From: RFPI01 sp964470195 | GTDB taxonomy: Bacteria; Pseudomonadota; Gammaproteobacteria; Burkholderiales; Methylophilaceae | Direction: 5' to 3' | Length of the DNA: 64,000 bases | NCBI GenBank assembly: GCA_964470195.1 | Contig: CAYYBG010000003.1 | Coordinates: 1 to 64,000, forward strand | Shown here: positions 52,714 through 62,108 of the stretch, one piece after another | Numbering within the stretch: position 1 is the stretch's first letter | Layout: each line of letters begins with the position of its first letter | Made by a program: the position numbers and the translations under genes | Notes under the pieces: model-generated | Databases searched by the model: none | What the model saw: the letters and a program-made list of their open reading frames with translations, nothing else | What the model was told of the DNA's origin: nothing

Positions 52714-52996
52714 AATTTTCCTCTACCGTTGCTTTGAGTTTTTGGCTGGCATGAAAGGTCACCACGCAACGCGCAGTAATAGGAATTTCCTCACCAGTTT
52801 TAGGATTGCGTCCTGGACGCTCAGATTTTTTGCGTAATTCAAAATTACCAAATCCTGATAGCTTGACCGCATCACCCGCTTCCAAAGCAGTACGAATCTC
52901 CTCAAAGAAGGCTTCTACCATGTCTTTTGCCTCACGTTTGTTCAAGCCCACTTGCTCAAACAACATAACCGCTAATTCTGCTTTAGTTAGTGTCAT
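52694..52996 (-). CDS. ihfA: Integration host factor subunit alpha
   Basis: IHF-alpha with IHF-beta bends DNA sharply at specific sites. The 100-residue protein starts MTLTKAELAVMLFEQVGLNKREAKDMVE and has the arm motif GRNPKTGEEIPITARRVV-like (here ITARCVV) with the intercalating Pro. The frame is open upstream to 53197, but ATG 52996 matches the universal start. It lies downstream of pheT, as in other proteobacteria, and overlaps the MerR gene. Confidence 0.96.
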   Translation of the reverse strand: MTLTKAELAVMLFEQVGLNKREAKDMVEAFFEEIRTALEAGDAVKLSGFGNFELRKKSERPGRNPKTGEEIPITARCVVTFHASQKLKATVEENYGGDHA

Positions 52997-53275
52997 GCTT
53001 ACCTCTCCACAATCTATTTCTTTTTTATTCAAAAAAAACGGGCGCATTAAGGCGCCTATATGTTTTCTATTGGTGTTAATTTCCCTTGATGCAGATGCGC
53101 CTTTAAATTTGTTGAGATGCCAATTTTCTATATTGTGTTGGACATCATCTCTAGTAAAACTAATTTTGACAAATATATTGGACGCTAAATAATTCAATTA
53201 AACCGCAAAACTCTTTTTCTTACAAGTGCTTAGTGTAAATTTTAAAAAAATTGTAATTTATCAACACATCAGAGT

Positions 53276-55633
53276 TTATGTGCGTAGCTCGGCTCCATGC
53301 TGGTCAGCAAGAAGTTGTAATAGCTGCTTGACGATGGACTCGATCTCTTCATCCATCAGCGATTTTTGGCTATCTTGCAAAATAATCTTGAATGCCATAC
53401 TCTTCTTTCCCTCAGCTATTCCCTGTCCCTGATACAAATCAAATAAGGCAATCTCTTGAATACAACTCAGTTTTGCTTGTTTCATGGTGGTCAACAATGC
53501 ATCGAAACTCACTTGCTGATCAACCAATAGGGCAATATCACGCCGTACTGGTGGAAACTTAGCTACATTTTGATATTGTGCCAAGCGCGCTGATTGCAAA
53601 ATAGACAAATCTAACTCGAACAAATACACGCCATTGGGTAGATCAAACTGCTGCTGCCAACGTGGATGTAATTTACCCATATAACCGATATCTTGACCAT
53701 TCAACTCAACTTGCGCGCTTTGCCCAGGATGTAATGCAGGGTGCTGTGCTGGCCGATAACTCGCTTGATTTCCACACAAGGCATCGACATCGGCCTTGAG
53801 ATCAAAAAAGTCTACGGCTTTAGCTTCTGTCCCCCACTGTTCCGGTACAACATCACCATAAACCAAGCCAGACAATCGCTTTAATTCGATAAAACCATGT
53901 TGACTGGCATGCTGATAGATAGCTCCACTTTCAAAAATTCTGACACGTGCTTGTTGTCGATTCAGGTTATATTTCAGCACCTCCAGCAAACCACCCCACA
54001 AGCCAGAACGCATTACGCTCATATCACTGGCAATCGGGTTATGTAATTTGACGGGTGTACTATTGCCCATCAAAATTTGTTCCCATGCTGCATCGACAAA
54101 ACTATAGGTCACTACTTCTTGATAGCCTTGGGCCACCAGTGTATCTTGTAGCACGCTTAATGCCTTCAACGACTCGCTTGCTGGCAACATGCTGACAGGA
54201 CCACTGGGGGTCAGTGCGGGGATATGTTGATAGCCATATAAGCGGGCAATTTCTTCGATTAGATCTTCTTCGCGCTGAATATCAAAACGATAACTAGGTG
54301 CTTGCACCACAAAACTGTCACCCTCAGACTGAAAATCAAATCCCAAACGCTGTAACTGTTGATGGACTAAATCGCGCTCCAAGGTAATACCTAGAATGGA
54401 ATTTAGTTTAGCCAGTGTTAAGCTGACTTTGGGGCAATCTGGCAATGTCGCTGATTGCTCAATCAGTGTTCCGGCTTGTCCACCACAAATTTCCAGTACC
54501 AGTGCGGTTGCACGTTCGATTGCAGTGTGGGTTTGCATGAAATCCACACCTCGCTCAAAGCGATATGAGGAGTCGGTGCTGATAGCAAAACGACGTCCTC
54601 TCCCAGCAATACTATCTGGAGTAAAAAATGCTGATTCCAGCATGATATTCACTGTATTTTCCGACACAGCGGTATGGGCACCGCCCATCACGCCAGCAAA
54701 GGCGATCGGTCCTTGCTCATCAGCAATCAGCAAAATATCGTCTGATAAATCTAAGGTTTGTTCATTAAGTAAAGCAATCTTTTCACCCGCTTTAGCCCAA
54801 CGAACCTGAACCTGACCTTGTATACGATCAGCGTCGAAGGCATGCATAGGTTGCCCTATCTCGAGCAATACATAATTGGTGATATCCACGATAGCACTGA
54901 TGCTACGCAAACCACTTCGTTGCAAACGTCTCACCATCCAATCAGGGGTTGGCGCTTGGGCATTCACCCCTTGTATATAACGCGCACAGTAGCGCGGGCA
55001 AGCCTGTGGTGCGAGTACGCTAAGCGCTGGCTGAGCAGAGATTTGTGCTGGCACGCTGGCAATAACGGGCAGACATAGTGGGCTGCCAGTCAGTGCAGCC
55101 ACTTCTCTAGCAAGCCCCTTAATACTCAAGCAATCGCTTCGATTTGGCGTCAGCTTGAGCGTAAACATCAAATCATTCAATTGCAGATAGTCACGAATAT
55201 CCTGTCCTGGCTGGGCATCATCACCAAGCTCTAACAGTCCACTCGCCTCATCAGCCAAGCCAAGCTCTTTGGCGGAACACATCATGCCAAATGACGCTAC
55301 TCCTCGTACTTTAGCCTGCTTTATCTCAAACTCTGGCAATAGCGCTCCAACGAGAGCGCATGGGGCTTTCAATCCAACACGTGCATTGTTGGCACCACAA
55401 ACAATTTGCAAATTTTGTTTGCCAATATTCACTTCGAGCACTTGTAATCGGTCAGCATCAGGATGCTTCTCTGCACGCACAATTTGCCCCACTACCACCT
55501 GAGAAAATGCAGGGGCCACATGTTGCATATCTTCAACTTCCAGACCTGCCATCGTCAGACAATCATTTAAGGCTTGACTGTCCAGCGCTGGGTTAACGAA
55601 TTGTCTTAGCCAATGTTCAGAAAATTGCATCAC
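53276..55633 (-). CDS. pheT: Phenylalanine-tRNA ligase subunit beta
   Basis: PheT binds tRNA-Phe and edits Tyr-tRNA(Phe). The 785-residue protein has the N-terminal tRNA-binding EMAP-like domain (about 40-150, VGQIVRAEKHPDADRLQVLEV), the B3/B4 editing domain (about 210-380), the B5 domain and a C-terminal ferredoxin-fold anticodon-binding domain (FPPVRRDIALLVD to the end). Its start abuts the pheS stop (1-nt overlap), so both subunits are translated together. Confidence 0.97.
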   Translation of the reverse strand: MMQFSEHWLRQFVNPALDSQALNDCLTMAGLEVEDMQHVAPAFSQVVVGQIVRAEKHPDADRLQVLEVNIGKQNLQIVCGANNARVGLKAPCALVGALLPEFEIKQAKVRGVASFGMMCSAKELGLADEASGLLELGDDAQPGQDIRDYLQLNDLMFTLKLTPNRSDCLSIKGLAREVAALTGSPLCLPVIASVPAQISAQPALSVLAPQACPRYCARYIQGVNAQAPTPDWMVRRLQRSGLRSISAIVDITNYVLLEIGQPMHAFDADRIQGQVQVRWAKAGEKIALLNEQTLDLSDDILLIADEQGPIAFAGVMGGAHTAVSENTVNIMLESAFFTPDSIAGRGRRFAISTDSSYRFERGVDFMQTHTAIERATALVLEICGGQAGTLIEQSATLPDCPKVSLTLAKLNSILGITLERDLVHQQLQRLGFDFQSEGDSFVVQAPSYRFDIQREEDLIEEIARLYGYQHIPALTPSGPVSMLPASESLKALSVLQDTLVAQGYQEVVTYSFVDAAWEQILMGNSTPVKLHNPIASDMSVMRSGLWGGLLEVLKYNLNRQQARVRIFESGAIYQHASQHGFIELKRLSGLVYGDVVPEQWGTEAKAVDFFDLKADVDALCGNQASYRPAQHPALHPGQSAQVELNGQDIGYMGKLHPRWQQQFDLPNGVYLFELDLSILQSARLAQYQNVAKFPPVRRDIALLVDQQVSFDALLTTMKQAKLSCIQEIALFDLYQGQGIAEGKKSMAFKIILQDSQKSLMDEEIESIVKQLLQLLADQHGAELRT

Positions 55634-56667
55634 TACCCCCTGAACTGTTGCAAGAATCGCAAATCATTATTGAAAAATAAGCGCAAATCATTCACGCCAT
55701 AACGCAACATCGTTAAACGCTCTACCCCTAATCCAAAAGCAAAGCCACGATAACGGCTAGCATCGATTCCGACATGACGGAACACTTCTGGATGCACCAT
55801 ACCGCAGCCTCCTATCTCGAGCCAACCGCCATTCCAACTCATATCCATTTCAGCCGAGGGCTCGGTAAACGGAAAAAACGAGGGACGGAAACGGACTTGT
55901 AAATCATCACGCTCAAAAAAGCGCTGTAAGAAATCCTGCACTACCCCTTTGAGATTGGCAAAACTTACCTGTTCATCCACCCACAAGCCCTCTACCTGAT
56001 GAAACATAGGCGAATGGGTAGCGTCTGAATCAACCCGATAAACCCGTCCTGGCGCAATAATTTTAATCGACATACCACGCTCACCTTGGGCTAGAGCTTG
56101 TTGCATATAATGAATCTGTACTGGAGAGGTGTGCGTGCGCAAAACATATTCCATAGCATTGGCTGAATCAGGCTTGCCGGTATCTACATAAAATGTGTCA
56201 TGCATGGCTCGCGCTGGATGGTTATCAGGAATATTTAAAGCACTAAAGTTATAAAAATCCGTTTCTATCTCTGGTCCTTGTGCCACAGCAAAACCAATTG
56301 AATGGAATAACTGCTCAATTCTGGCCAAGGTCATACTGACCGGATGCAAACCACCACGCTGTTGTCCGCGTGCTGGCATGGTGACATCGATGGTTTCATT
56401 GGCTAACTGTTGTTGTTGTGCTGCCAACTGCAAACCCTCTTTGCAATGTTGATAAGCAGCTTCAACGGCTTGCTTTGCCACATTAATTTCTGCACCAGCG
56501 GCAGGACGTTGCTCAGCGCTCAGCTTACCCAAACCTTTGAGGGCTTCGGTCAATACCCCACTTTTACCAAGAAATTGGGCTTTTGCTTGTTCTAGCGCTT
56601 GTATCGTCGCACAGGCATTAAAAGCCTGCTGTGCCTGATCAATAATATGCTGATATAAACCTGACAT
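55633..56667 (-). CDS. pheS: Phenylalanine-tRNA ligase subunit alpha
   Basis: PheS carries the class II catalytic core that forms phenylalanyl-adenylate and charges tRNA-Phe. The 344-residue protein has an N-terminal coiled coil (about 1-85), motif 2 (VDSDATHSPMFHQVEGLWVD, near residue 205), PSFFPFTEPSAEMD near 250 and motif 3 GFAFGLGVERLTML near 310. ATG 56667 (MSGLYQHIIDQA) gives the standard N-terminus. It is separated from rplT by a terminator-like hairpin. Confidence 0.97.
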   Translation of the reverse strand: MSGLYQHIIDQAQQAFNACATIQALEQAKAQFLGKSGVLTEALKGLGKLSAEQRPAAGAEINVAKQAVEAAYQHCKEGLQLAAQQQQLANETIDVTMPARGQQRGGLHPVSMTLARIEQLFHSIGFAVAQGPEIETDFYNFSALNIPDNHPARAMHDTFYVDTGKPDSANAMEYVLRTHTSPVQIHYMQQALAQGERGMSIKIIAPGRVYRVDSDATHSPMFHQVEGLWVDEQVSFANLKGVVQDFLQRFFERDDLQVRFRPSFFPFTEPSAEMDMSWNGGWLEIGGCGMVHPEVFRHVGIDASRYRGFAFGLGVERLTMLRYGVNDLRLFFNNDLRFLQQFRG

Positions 56668-56683
56668 AGACTTATCTTTATAG

Positions 56684-56712
56684 AAAAAAAAGGAGGCCAA
56701 ATAGCCTCCTTT
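56684..56712 (-). terminator. Terminator/attenuator between rplT and pheS
   Basis: GGAGGC and GCCTCC pair around a short A/T loop. On the minus strand the hairpin is followed by eight T (56684-56691). It lies 17 nt before the pheS start, so it may either end the infC-rpmI-rplT transcript or act as an attenuator controlling pheST. Confidence 0.75.
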
Positions 56713-56727
56713 TCTTGTTGCATTGAA

Positions 56728-57087
56728 TTAGGCAGAGAGGCCAGCTTTTGCCAAATCTACAAATTTAGCAAATGCTTGCTTATCGAATACTGCCAAATCA
56801 GCCAATACCTTACGATCCACTTCTACAGAGGATTTTTTCAGGCCATTCATGAAACGGCTGTATGTCAGACCAAATTCGCGTGATCCGGCATTGATACGGG
56901 CAATCCACAAAGCACGGAACTGACGTTTTCTCTGACGACGGTCACGATATGCGTATTGACCGGCTTTCATCACTGCCTGTTTGGCAATGCGATAGACATT
57001 CTTACGACGACCGCGATAACCTTTGGCTGCGTTTAAGACTTTTTTGTGACGCGCACGTGCAATCACACCACGTTTTACTCTAGGCAT
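56728..57087 (-). CDS. rplT: 50S ribosomal protein L20
   Basis: L20 is an early assembly protein of the 50S subunit. The 119-residue, very basic protein has PRVKRGVIARARHKKVLNAAKGYRGRRKN at its start and the C-terminal INAGSREFGLTYSRFMNGLKK region. Standard length (118 in E. coli). It follows rpmI by 11 nt in the infC-rpmI-rplT operon, which in other bacteria is controlled by L20 binding to its leader mRNA. Confidence 0.98.
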   Translation of the reverse strand: MPRVKRGVIARARHKKVLNAAKGYRGRRKNVYRIAKQAVMKAGQYAYRDRRQRKRQFRALWIARINAGSREFGLTYSRFMNGLKKSSVEVDRKVLADLAVFDKQAFAKFVDLAKAGLSA

Positions 57088-57098
57088 GTTCTATCTCC

Positions 57099-57296
57099 TT
57101 ATTGCGTAGGCATCATAGCGCGAACGCGCTTAACGTCGGTGGCAGAAATAATCGCAGTACCGCGCAGATTACGTTTTTGTTTGGTGGTTTTCTTGGTCAG
57201 AATATGGCGCAAGTGAGAGTGTGTACGTTTCACCTTACCATTTCCAAGAAATTTGAAGCGCTTTTTAGCGCCACTCTTGGTCTTCATCTTAGGCAT
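57099..57296 (-). CDS. rpmI: 50S ribosomal protein L35
   Basis: The 65-residue basic protein is full-length L35: PKMKTKSGAKKRFKFLGNGKVKR at the start and LTKKTTKQKRNLRGTAII in the middle. It lies between infC and rplT in the usual order. Confidence 0.97.
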   Translation of the reverse strand: MPKMKTKSGAKKRFKFLGNGKVKRTHSHLRHILTKKTTKQKRNLRGTAIISATDVKRVRAMMPTQ

Positions 57297-57364
57297 TTTT
57301 TTCTCCTATCATTAAATTAAGGGCGTTGGGCAAATGCCAATTAGCCACAACACCTCAAAAAAAC

Positions 57365-57886
57365 TTATTTCTTTTTGGCAGGTGCAAGCACCATCACCAT
57401 TTGGCGGCCTTCCATCTTGGGGAACTGCTCCACTTGGGCAAACTCTTTAGTGTCTTCTTCTACACGTTTTAACAAGGCCATGCCCAATTCTTGATGGGTG
57501 ATTTCACGACCACGAAAACGCAAGGTAATTTTTGCCTTGTCGCCATCTTCAATAAAACGCGTAATGTTACGTAACTTAATTTTGTAATCGCCTTCGTCAG
57601 TCCCAGGGCGAAACTTAATTTCTTTTACGTGAACTTGCTTTTGCTTCATTTTGGCTTCGTGTTGACGTTTGCTTTCGGCATATTTAAATTTGCCATAATC
57701 CATCAAACGACACACCGGAGGGCTTGCTTGCGGTGCAATCTCAACCAAATCGATATCTAACTCTTCTGCTTTTTGCAAAGCTTCTGAGATAGAAACAATT
57801 CCAAGAGACTCTCCCTCTATACCAACTAATCGAATCGTGGAAACAGTAATATCTTCATTGATTCGAACTTCTTTATCTTGAGCTAT
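57365..57886 (-). CDS. infC: Translation initiation factor IF-3 with a probable ATA start codon
   Basis: IF-3 binds the 30S subunit and rejects non-canonical start codons. Reading on from the first in-frame ATG (57778) leads upstream without a stop to ATA at 57886, preceded by GGAG with 7-nt spacing. From there the product of 173 residues begins (M)AQDKEVRINEDITVSTIRLVG, exactly the conserved IF-3 N-terminus. Rare AUU/AUA/AUC starts on infC are known and let IF-3 repress its own synthesis. The C-terminal domain (about 85-173) is complete, ending MVMVLAPAKKK. Confidence 0.93.
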   Translation of the reverse strand: MAQDKEVRINEDITVSTIRLVGIEGESLGIVSISEALQKAEELDIDLVEIAPQASPPVCRLMDYGKFKYAESKRQHEAKMKQKQVHVKEIKFRPGTDEGDYKIKLRNITRFIEDGDKAKITLRFRGREITHQELGMALLKRVEEDTKEFAQVEQFPKMEGRQMVMVLAPAKKK

Positions 57887-57929
57887 CGCAAATTCTCCAA
57901 AATCATCGGGAACCAGTCCCTAAAAAAAC

Positions 57930-59846
57930 TTAAGCCGCGCTACCTTTAGTATCGACCTGTTGACGCAGCATCTCAATAAACGCTGATAACTGCATCGCAC
58001 CCAGATCTTCACCTTTTCGGGTACGCACGGCTACTTGTCCGTTTTGCATCTCACGCTCACCAGTCACCAACAAATAAGGTAATTTCTGTAAGCTATGTTC
58101 GCGTATTTTATAGGTTATTTTCTCATTTCTCAAGTCTGAAGCGACTCTGAAGCCATTTTTCTTTAACTCCGCCTCGACATGACGCACATAATCCGCCTGA
58201 GAATCAGAAATATTCATTACCATGACTTGTACGGGCGCCAACCATACTGGCATGGCACCGGCATAATGTTCTATCAAAATGCCGATAAATCTTTCCATGG
58301 AACCGACAATCGCTCGGTGCAACATCACAGGGTGTTTGCGGCTATTGTCTTCAGCCACATACTCAGCACCCAAGCGCATTGGCAAATTAAAGTCTAGCTG
58401 TATGGTGCCTACCTGCCACAACCGAGCCAAACTATCTTTGAGAGTAAATTCGATTTTAGGACCATAGAATGCCCCCTCTCCTGGCTGCAAATCATATTGC
58501 AGCTGATTGTTTTGTAGCGCTGTTGCCAACGCTTGCTCGGCTTGATCCCAGACTTCATCAGTGCCGACTCGCTTGGCAGGTCGAGTGGAAAGTTTGACTA
58601 ATACATCACTAAAACCAAAGTCAGCATAAACCTGATAGAGCATTTGAATAAAGGTTTCCACCTCGGATTCGATTTGCACTTCGCTACAGAAAATATGCGC
58701 ATCATCTTGTGTAAATCCGCGCACACGCATCAATCCGTGCAATGATCCAGAGGGCTCATTGCGATGACAAGAGCCAAATTCAGCCAAACGCAAAGGCAGG
58801 TCACGATAACTGCGCAAATCACTGTTATAGATTTGCACATGACCAGGGCAATTCATTGGTTTTACCGCATAGTCACGATTTTCAGAGGCGGTAGTAAACA
58901 TATTTTCACGGTAGTTTTCCCAGTGCCCCGATTTTTCCCATAGGGTTTTGTCCATAATCGTCGGGGTACGCACTTCCTGATAACCGTAGTCGACAAACTT
59001 GCCACGCATATACTGCTCAATTTCCTGCCACAGCGACCAACCACGAGGGTGCCAAAACACCATACCGGGGCCGTCATCTTGCATATGGAATAAATCAAGT
59101 TGCTTACCAAGCTTGCGATGATCACGTTTTTCTGCTTCTTCTAAAGCGTGCAAATAGGCATCCAAGTCCTCTTTTTTGCTCCAAGCTGTGCCGTAGATAC
59201 GTTGCAACATCTCGTTATTAGAGTCGCCTCGCCAGTACGCACCTGCCAATTTCATTAACTTAAATACTTTAAGTTTGCCAGTAGAGGGCACATGGGGACC
59301 ACGACACAAATCGGTGAAGTTACCCTCGCTATATAGCGACACTTCTTCACCCGCCGGAATAGAGGCAATAATTTCTGCCTTGTAATGCTCGTTAATTGAT
59401 TTGAAATAACTAACTGCCTCATCACGCGGCAAGACTTGGCGCGTCACTGGCTCATCCTTTTTGGCCAGCTCCTGCATTTTCTTCTCGATTAACTCGAGAT
59501 CCTCAGGGGTGAATGGGCGTTTGTAGGAAAAATCATAATAAAAGCCATTTTCAATGACCGGGCCGATAGTCACTTGAGCCTCAGGAAATAATTCTTTTAC
59601 CGCATAGGCTAATAAATGAGCCGTCGAGTGACGAATAATCTCTAAACCCTCAGCATCACGCTCAGTAATGATAGCGAGTTGCACGTCTTGCTCTATCACA
59701 TAGGAAGTATCCACCACGCGGCCATCGACTTTACCGGCCAAAGCAGCACGCGCTAAGCCAGCACCAATATCGGCCGCCACTTCTGCCACGCTCACTGCTT
59801 GAGCAAAACTTCTTTGTGAACCATCTGGTAATTGAATAATTGGCAT
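57930..59846 (-). CDS. thrS: Threonine-tRNA ligase
   Basis: ThrS charges tRNA-Thr and edits Ser-tRNA(Thr). The 638-residue protein has the N-terminal TGS domain (about 1-62), the editing domain with HSTAHLLAYAV near residue 73, the class II core with the zinc Cys in MNCPGH near 334, PSGSLHGLMRVRGFTQDDAH near 362, HRAIVGSMERF near 510, and an anticodon-binding domain at the end. The thrS-infC-rpmI-rplT-pheST-ihfA order is classical. A hairpin with a T-run lies 15 nt before its start. Confidence 0.98.
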   Translation of the reverse strand: MPIIQLPDGSQRSFAQAVSVAEVAADIGAGLARAALAGKVDGRVVDTSYVIEQDVQLAIITERDAEGLEIIRHSTAHLLAYAVKELFPEAQVTIGPVIENGFYYDFSYKRPFTPEDLELIEKKMQELAKKDEPVTRQVLPRDEAVSYFKSINEHYKAEIIASIPAGEEVSLYSEGNFTDLCRGPHVPSTGKLKVFKLMKLAGAYWRGDSNNEMLQRIYGTAWSKKEDLDAYLHALEEAEKRDHRKLGKQLDLFHMQDDGPGMVFWHPRGWSLWQEIEQYMRGKFVDYGYQEVRTPTIMDKTLWEKSGHWENYRENMFTTASENRDYAVKPMNCPGHVQIYNSDLRSYRDLPLRLAEFGSCHRNEPSGSLHGLMRVRGFTQDDAHIFCSEVQIESEVETFIQMLYQVYADFGFSDVLVKLSTRPAKRVGTDEVWDQAEQALATALQNNQLQYDLQPGEGAFYGPKIEFTLKDSLARLWQVGTIQLDFNLPMRLGAEYVAEDNSRKHPVMLHRAIVGSMERFIGILIEHYAGAMPVWLAPVQVMVMNISDSQADYVRHVEAELKKNGFRVASDLRNEKITYKIREHSLQKLPYLLVTGEREMQNGQVAVRTRKGEDLGAMQLSAFIEMLRQQVDTKGSAA

Positions 59847-59860
59847 ATAAATTCAGCAAT

Positions 59861-59884
59861 AAAAAAGAGCCGTTAAACGGCCCT
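59861..59884 (-). terminator. Hairpin with T-run in the thrS leader
   Basis: On the minus strand GGGCCGT and ACGGCTC pair around a 3-nt loop (one G-U pair), followed by six T. It ends 15 nt before the thrS ATG, which lacks a clear ribosome-binding site. It may end the antidote-gene transcript or attenuate thrS. Confidence 0.6.
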
Positions 59885-59965
59885 ATAGCATAAAACAGCA
59901 AAAAAATAACAATGTGAATTGTGTCACAAAATCCTTTTAAAAACAAGACAGCATGGGCTTTTCGG

Positions 59966-60298
59966 CTATTTTCTGGAGATTATTTTTAGTTGGTAACCCA
60001 AGCCTTTTAAGACACGCATTACCGTCGCCAACGAAGGGTTGCCTGTAGGCGAAAATGCCTTATATAAGCCATCGCGACTTATCCCAGTCTCTCTGGATAG
60101 CGTTGAGATGCCATGTGCTCTGGCGACGACACTGATGCCATTGACAAGACTCTGAGGTTGTTCAGTACAAGTCTTCTCCTGCAAATAGTCTAATTCACTG
60201 GCATAACTTGCTAACACTTTTTGACACTCTAATTTGCTAAGTGCATTATGCTTGTTGGCAGGCTTGACTTCTGAAGAGTTGGTCATCGTTGCCCCCAT
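59966..60298 (-). CDS. Addiction module antidote protein (HTH), without a visible toxin partner
   Basis: The protein of up to 110 residues has the C-terminal helix-turn-helix typical of the putative addiction-module antidote family that pairs with RelE/HigB-type toxins: GISVVARAHGISTLSRETGISRDGLYKAFS, then GNPSLATVMRVLKGLGYQLKI. ATG 60286 (MTNSSEVKP) is an alternative start. Normally a toxin gene lies directly upstream; here the space to tRNA-Val (about 80 bp) is empty. It is thus an orphan antitoxin, perhaps now acting only as a regulator. Confidence 0.8.
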   Translation of the reverse strand: MGATMTNSSEVKPANKHNALSKLECQKVLASYASELDYLQEKTCTEQPQSLVNGISVVARAHGISTLSRETGISRDGLYKAFSPTGNPSLATVMRVLKGLGYQLKIISRK

Positions 60299-60381
60299 GA
60301 CAAAATGAAGATTTAATTCTATATTAAAACCTCAAGCAGCCTTCCGCAAGCAAAATCAATCATATTGAATGAGTTGAAAAT

Positions 60382-60458
60382 TGGTAGGCACGATTGGATT
60401 CGAACCAACGACCTCTTCCATGTCAAGGAAGCGCTCTAACCAACTGAGCTACGCGCCT
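60382..60458 (-). tRNA. tRNA-Val (anticodon GAC)
   Basis: On the minus strand the 77-nt cloverleaf starts AGGCGCGTAGCTCAGTTGG. The anticodon loop is T-T-G-A-C-A-T in a CTTCC/GGAAG stem, giving GAC (Val, GTC). The T-loop is GTTCGAA and CCA is encoded. Confidence 0.95.
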
Positions 60459-60590
60459 AAATCGAAGTGAGGCGCCATTCTAAATGAAGCCAAGCAGCAA
60501 AGCAATGTTCCTCATGCCGGACAACTTTGGCGATGACTGGTCAAAGGCTTGGTTTAAAAATAAATCAAGTCAATAATAGAGTATTAAAAC

Positions 60591-62108
60591 ATGAGCTTGC
60601 GCTCACCATTTGAAAACACCAACATGACTCAGCAAACTACAAACCTACCCTCAGCATCTGTGGATGAATTAAGCACCTTATTACACAGTATGTTCAGCCC
60701 AGCGCAATTTGAGCAAGTTGGTCAGCAAATGATAGCTATGCTGGCACAGTATCTCAGCATGAATATCCAACAGCAAAATCCAGTGGTGCATTATCAATCG
60801 CCACAACAATTGAGCCAGCACTTTAGTGAAGCGTTACCCAAACAAGCGAGTTTAAGCTCCACAGAATTGGCTAGTTTTTTACAACAACATGTATTGGCGT
60901 ATGCTCTAAATATTCATCATCCAGGCAACTTTGGCCACCAAGTTTCTACCCCATTGCCGATGACCGCTTTATGCGATCTTGTCGCAGCTTTAAGTAATCA
61001 AGCCATGGCTATTTATGAGGCTGGCCCAAGCGCAACCATGATAGAGCGACAACTGATACGCTGGCTGTGTGAATTGGTGGATCAGCATAGTTGGAGTGAC
61101 GCCGATGGTGTACTGACCTCTGGTGGCGCACAAGCCAATCTCACAGCGCTGCTGGCTGCACGCCAAGCGTTTAGCCTACAACAGGGAAAGGACTATTGGC
61201 AGAGCGGTTTACATGGCCAAGCCGCTTGTTATATTTTGGCATCTGCACACTGCCATTATTCAGTAGCCCGTGCGGCTGGAATAATGGGCTTGGGTAGTCA
61301 AGCGGTGATTAATATTGCCTGCGACGCTGAAGGACGCATGCAAGCCGACATTCTAGAAAAACAATTACAGCAACATGCCGGCCAAGTAATGGCCATCGTT
61401 GCGAATGCAGGTTGTACACCCAGTGGCAGTATAGACCCATTGCCACAGATTGCTGCGCTAGCACAGCGATATCGAGTATGGCTGCATATTGATGGAGCCC
61501 ATGGTGCCTCGATGTTGCTGAGTGACACCTTAAGGGAAAAACTCACTGACATCCAATATGCCCAGTCGATTGTTTGGGACGGACACAAACTGGGGTATCT
61601 TCCTGCTACCGTATCTGCAGTACTATTCAAACGTCGCAGTGATAGCTTGCTGGCGTTTGCGCAACAAGCGTCTTATTTGTTTGATGAGGATAGTACCGAT
61701 AAAGCCTATGACCAAAGTCAGCGCACCTTGGAATGCACCAAGCGCATGATGGGGCTGAAATGGTGGGTGGCATTTAAGTTATATGGCACGCAAGCATTGG
61801 CGAATTTGGTTGAACATGTTTTTCAAACGGCAGGCATCATGGCCGAAACAATACAGCAAGCGAAAGACTTTGAGCTGTTGATGCTGCCACAAACCAATAT
61901 TGTGCTATTTCGCTATTTACCCTATGCGAATCAAGCCCTGATCAGAAAATCCTTGCTGCAATCCGGCCAATTTCATCTCACTCAAGTGGACTGGCATGGA
62001 CATATTTATTTGCGCGCCACACTGATGAATCCATTTACTAGCAAGCCAGACGTACAGGCTTTATTGCAAGCCATTAGGAAAACTGCACAGCGGCTGAGTA
62101 TGGACTAA
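60591..62108 (+). CDS. PLP-dependent group II decarboxylase family protein
   Basis: The 505-residue protein is of the pyridoxal-dependent decarboxylase (group II, AAT-fold) family: NFGHQVSTPLPMTAL near residue 112, TSGGAQANLTALLAAR near 180, LHIDGAHGASMLLS near 298 and the PLP lysine in VWDGHKLGYLPATVSA near 332. Members decarboxylate glutamate, tyrosine, tryptophan or 2,4-diaminobutyrate; the substrate here cannot be told. ATG 60624 is a possible alternative start; neither has a clear ribosome-binding site. It stands alone and is convergent with the epimerase-like gene. Confidence 0.83.
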   Translation: MSLRSPFENTNMTQQTTNLPSASVDELSTLLHSMFSPAQFEQVGQQMIAMLAQYLSMNIQQQNPVVHYQSPQQLSQHFSEALPKQASLSSTELASFLQQHVLAYALNIHHPGNFGHQVSTPLPMTALCDLVAALSNQAMAIYEAGPSATMIERQLIRWLCELVDQHSWSDADGVLTSGGAQANLTALLAARQAFSLQQGKDYWQSGLHGQAACYILASAHCHYSVARAAGIMGLGSQAVINIACDAEGRMQADILEKQLQQHAGQVMAIVANAGCTPSGSIDPLPQIAALAQRYRVWLHIDGAHGASMLLSDTLREKLTDIQYAQSIVWDGHKLGYLPATVSAVLFKRRSDSLLAFAQQASYLFDEDSTDKAYDQSQRTLECTKRMMGLKWWVAFKLYGTQALANLVEHVFQTAGIMAETIQQAKDFELLMLPQTNIVLFRYLPYANQALIRKSLLQSGQFHLTQVDWHGHIYLRATLMNPFTSKPDVQALLQAIRKTAQRLSMD

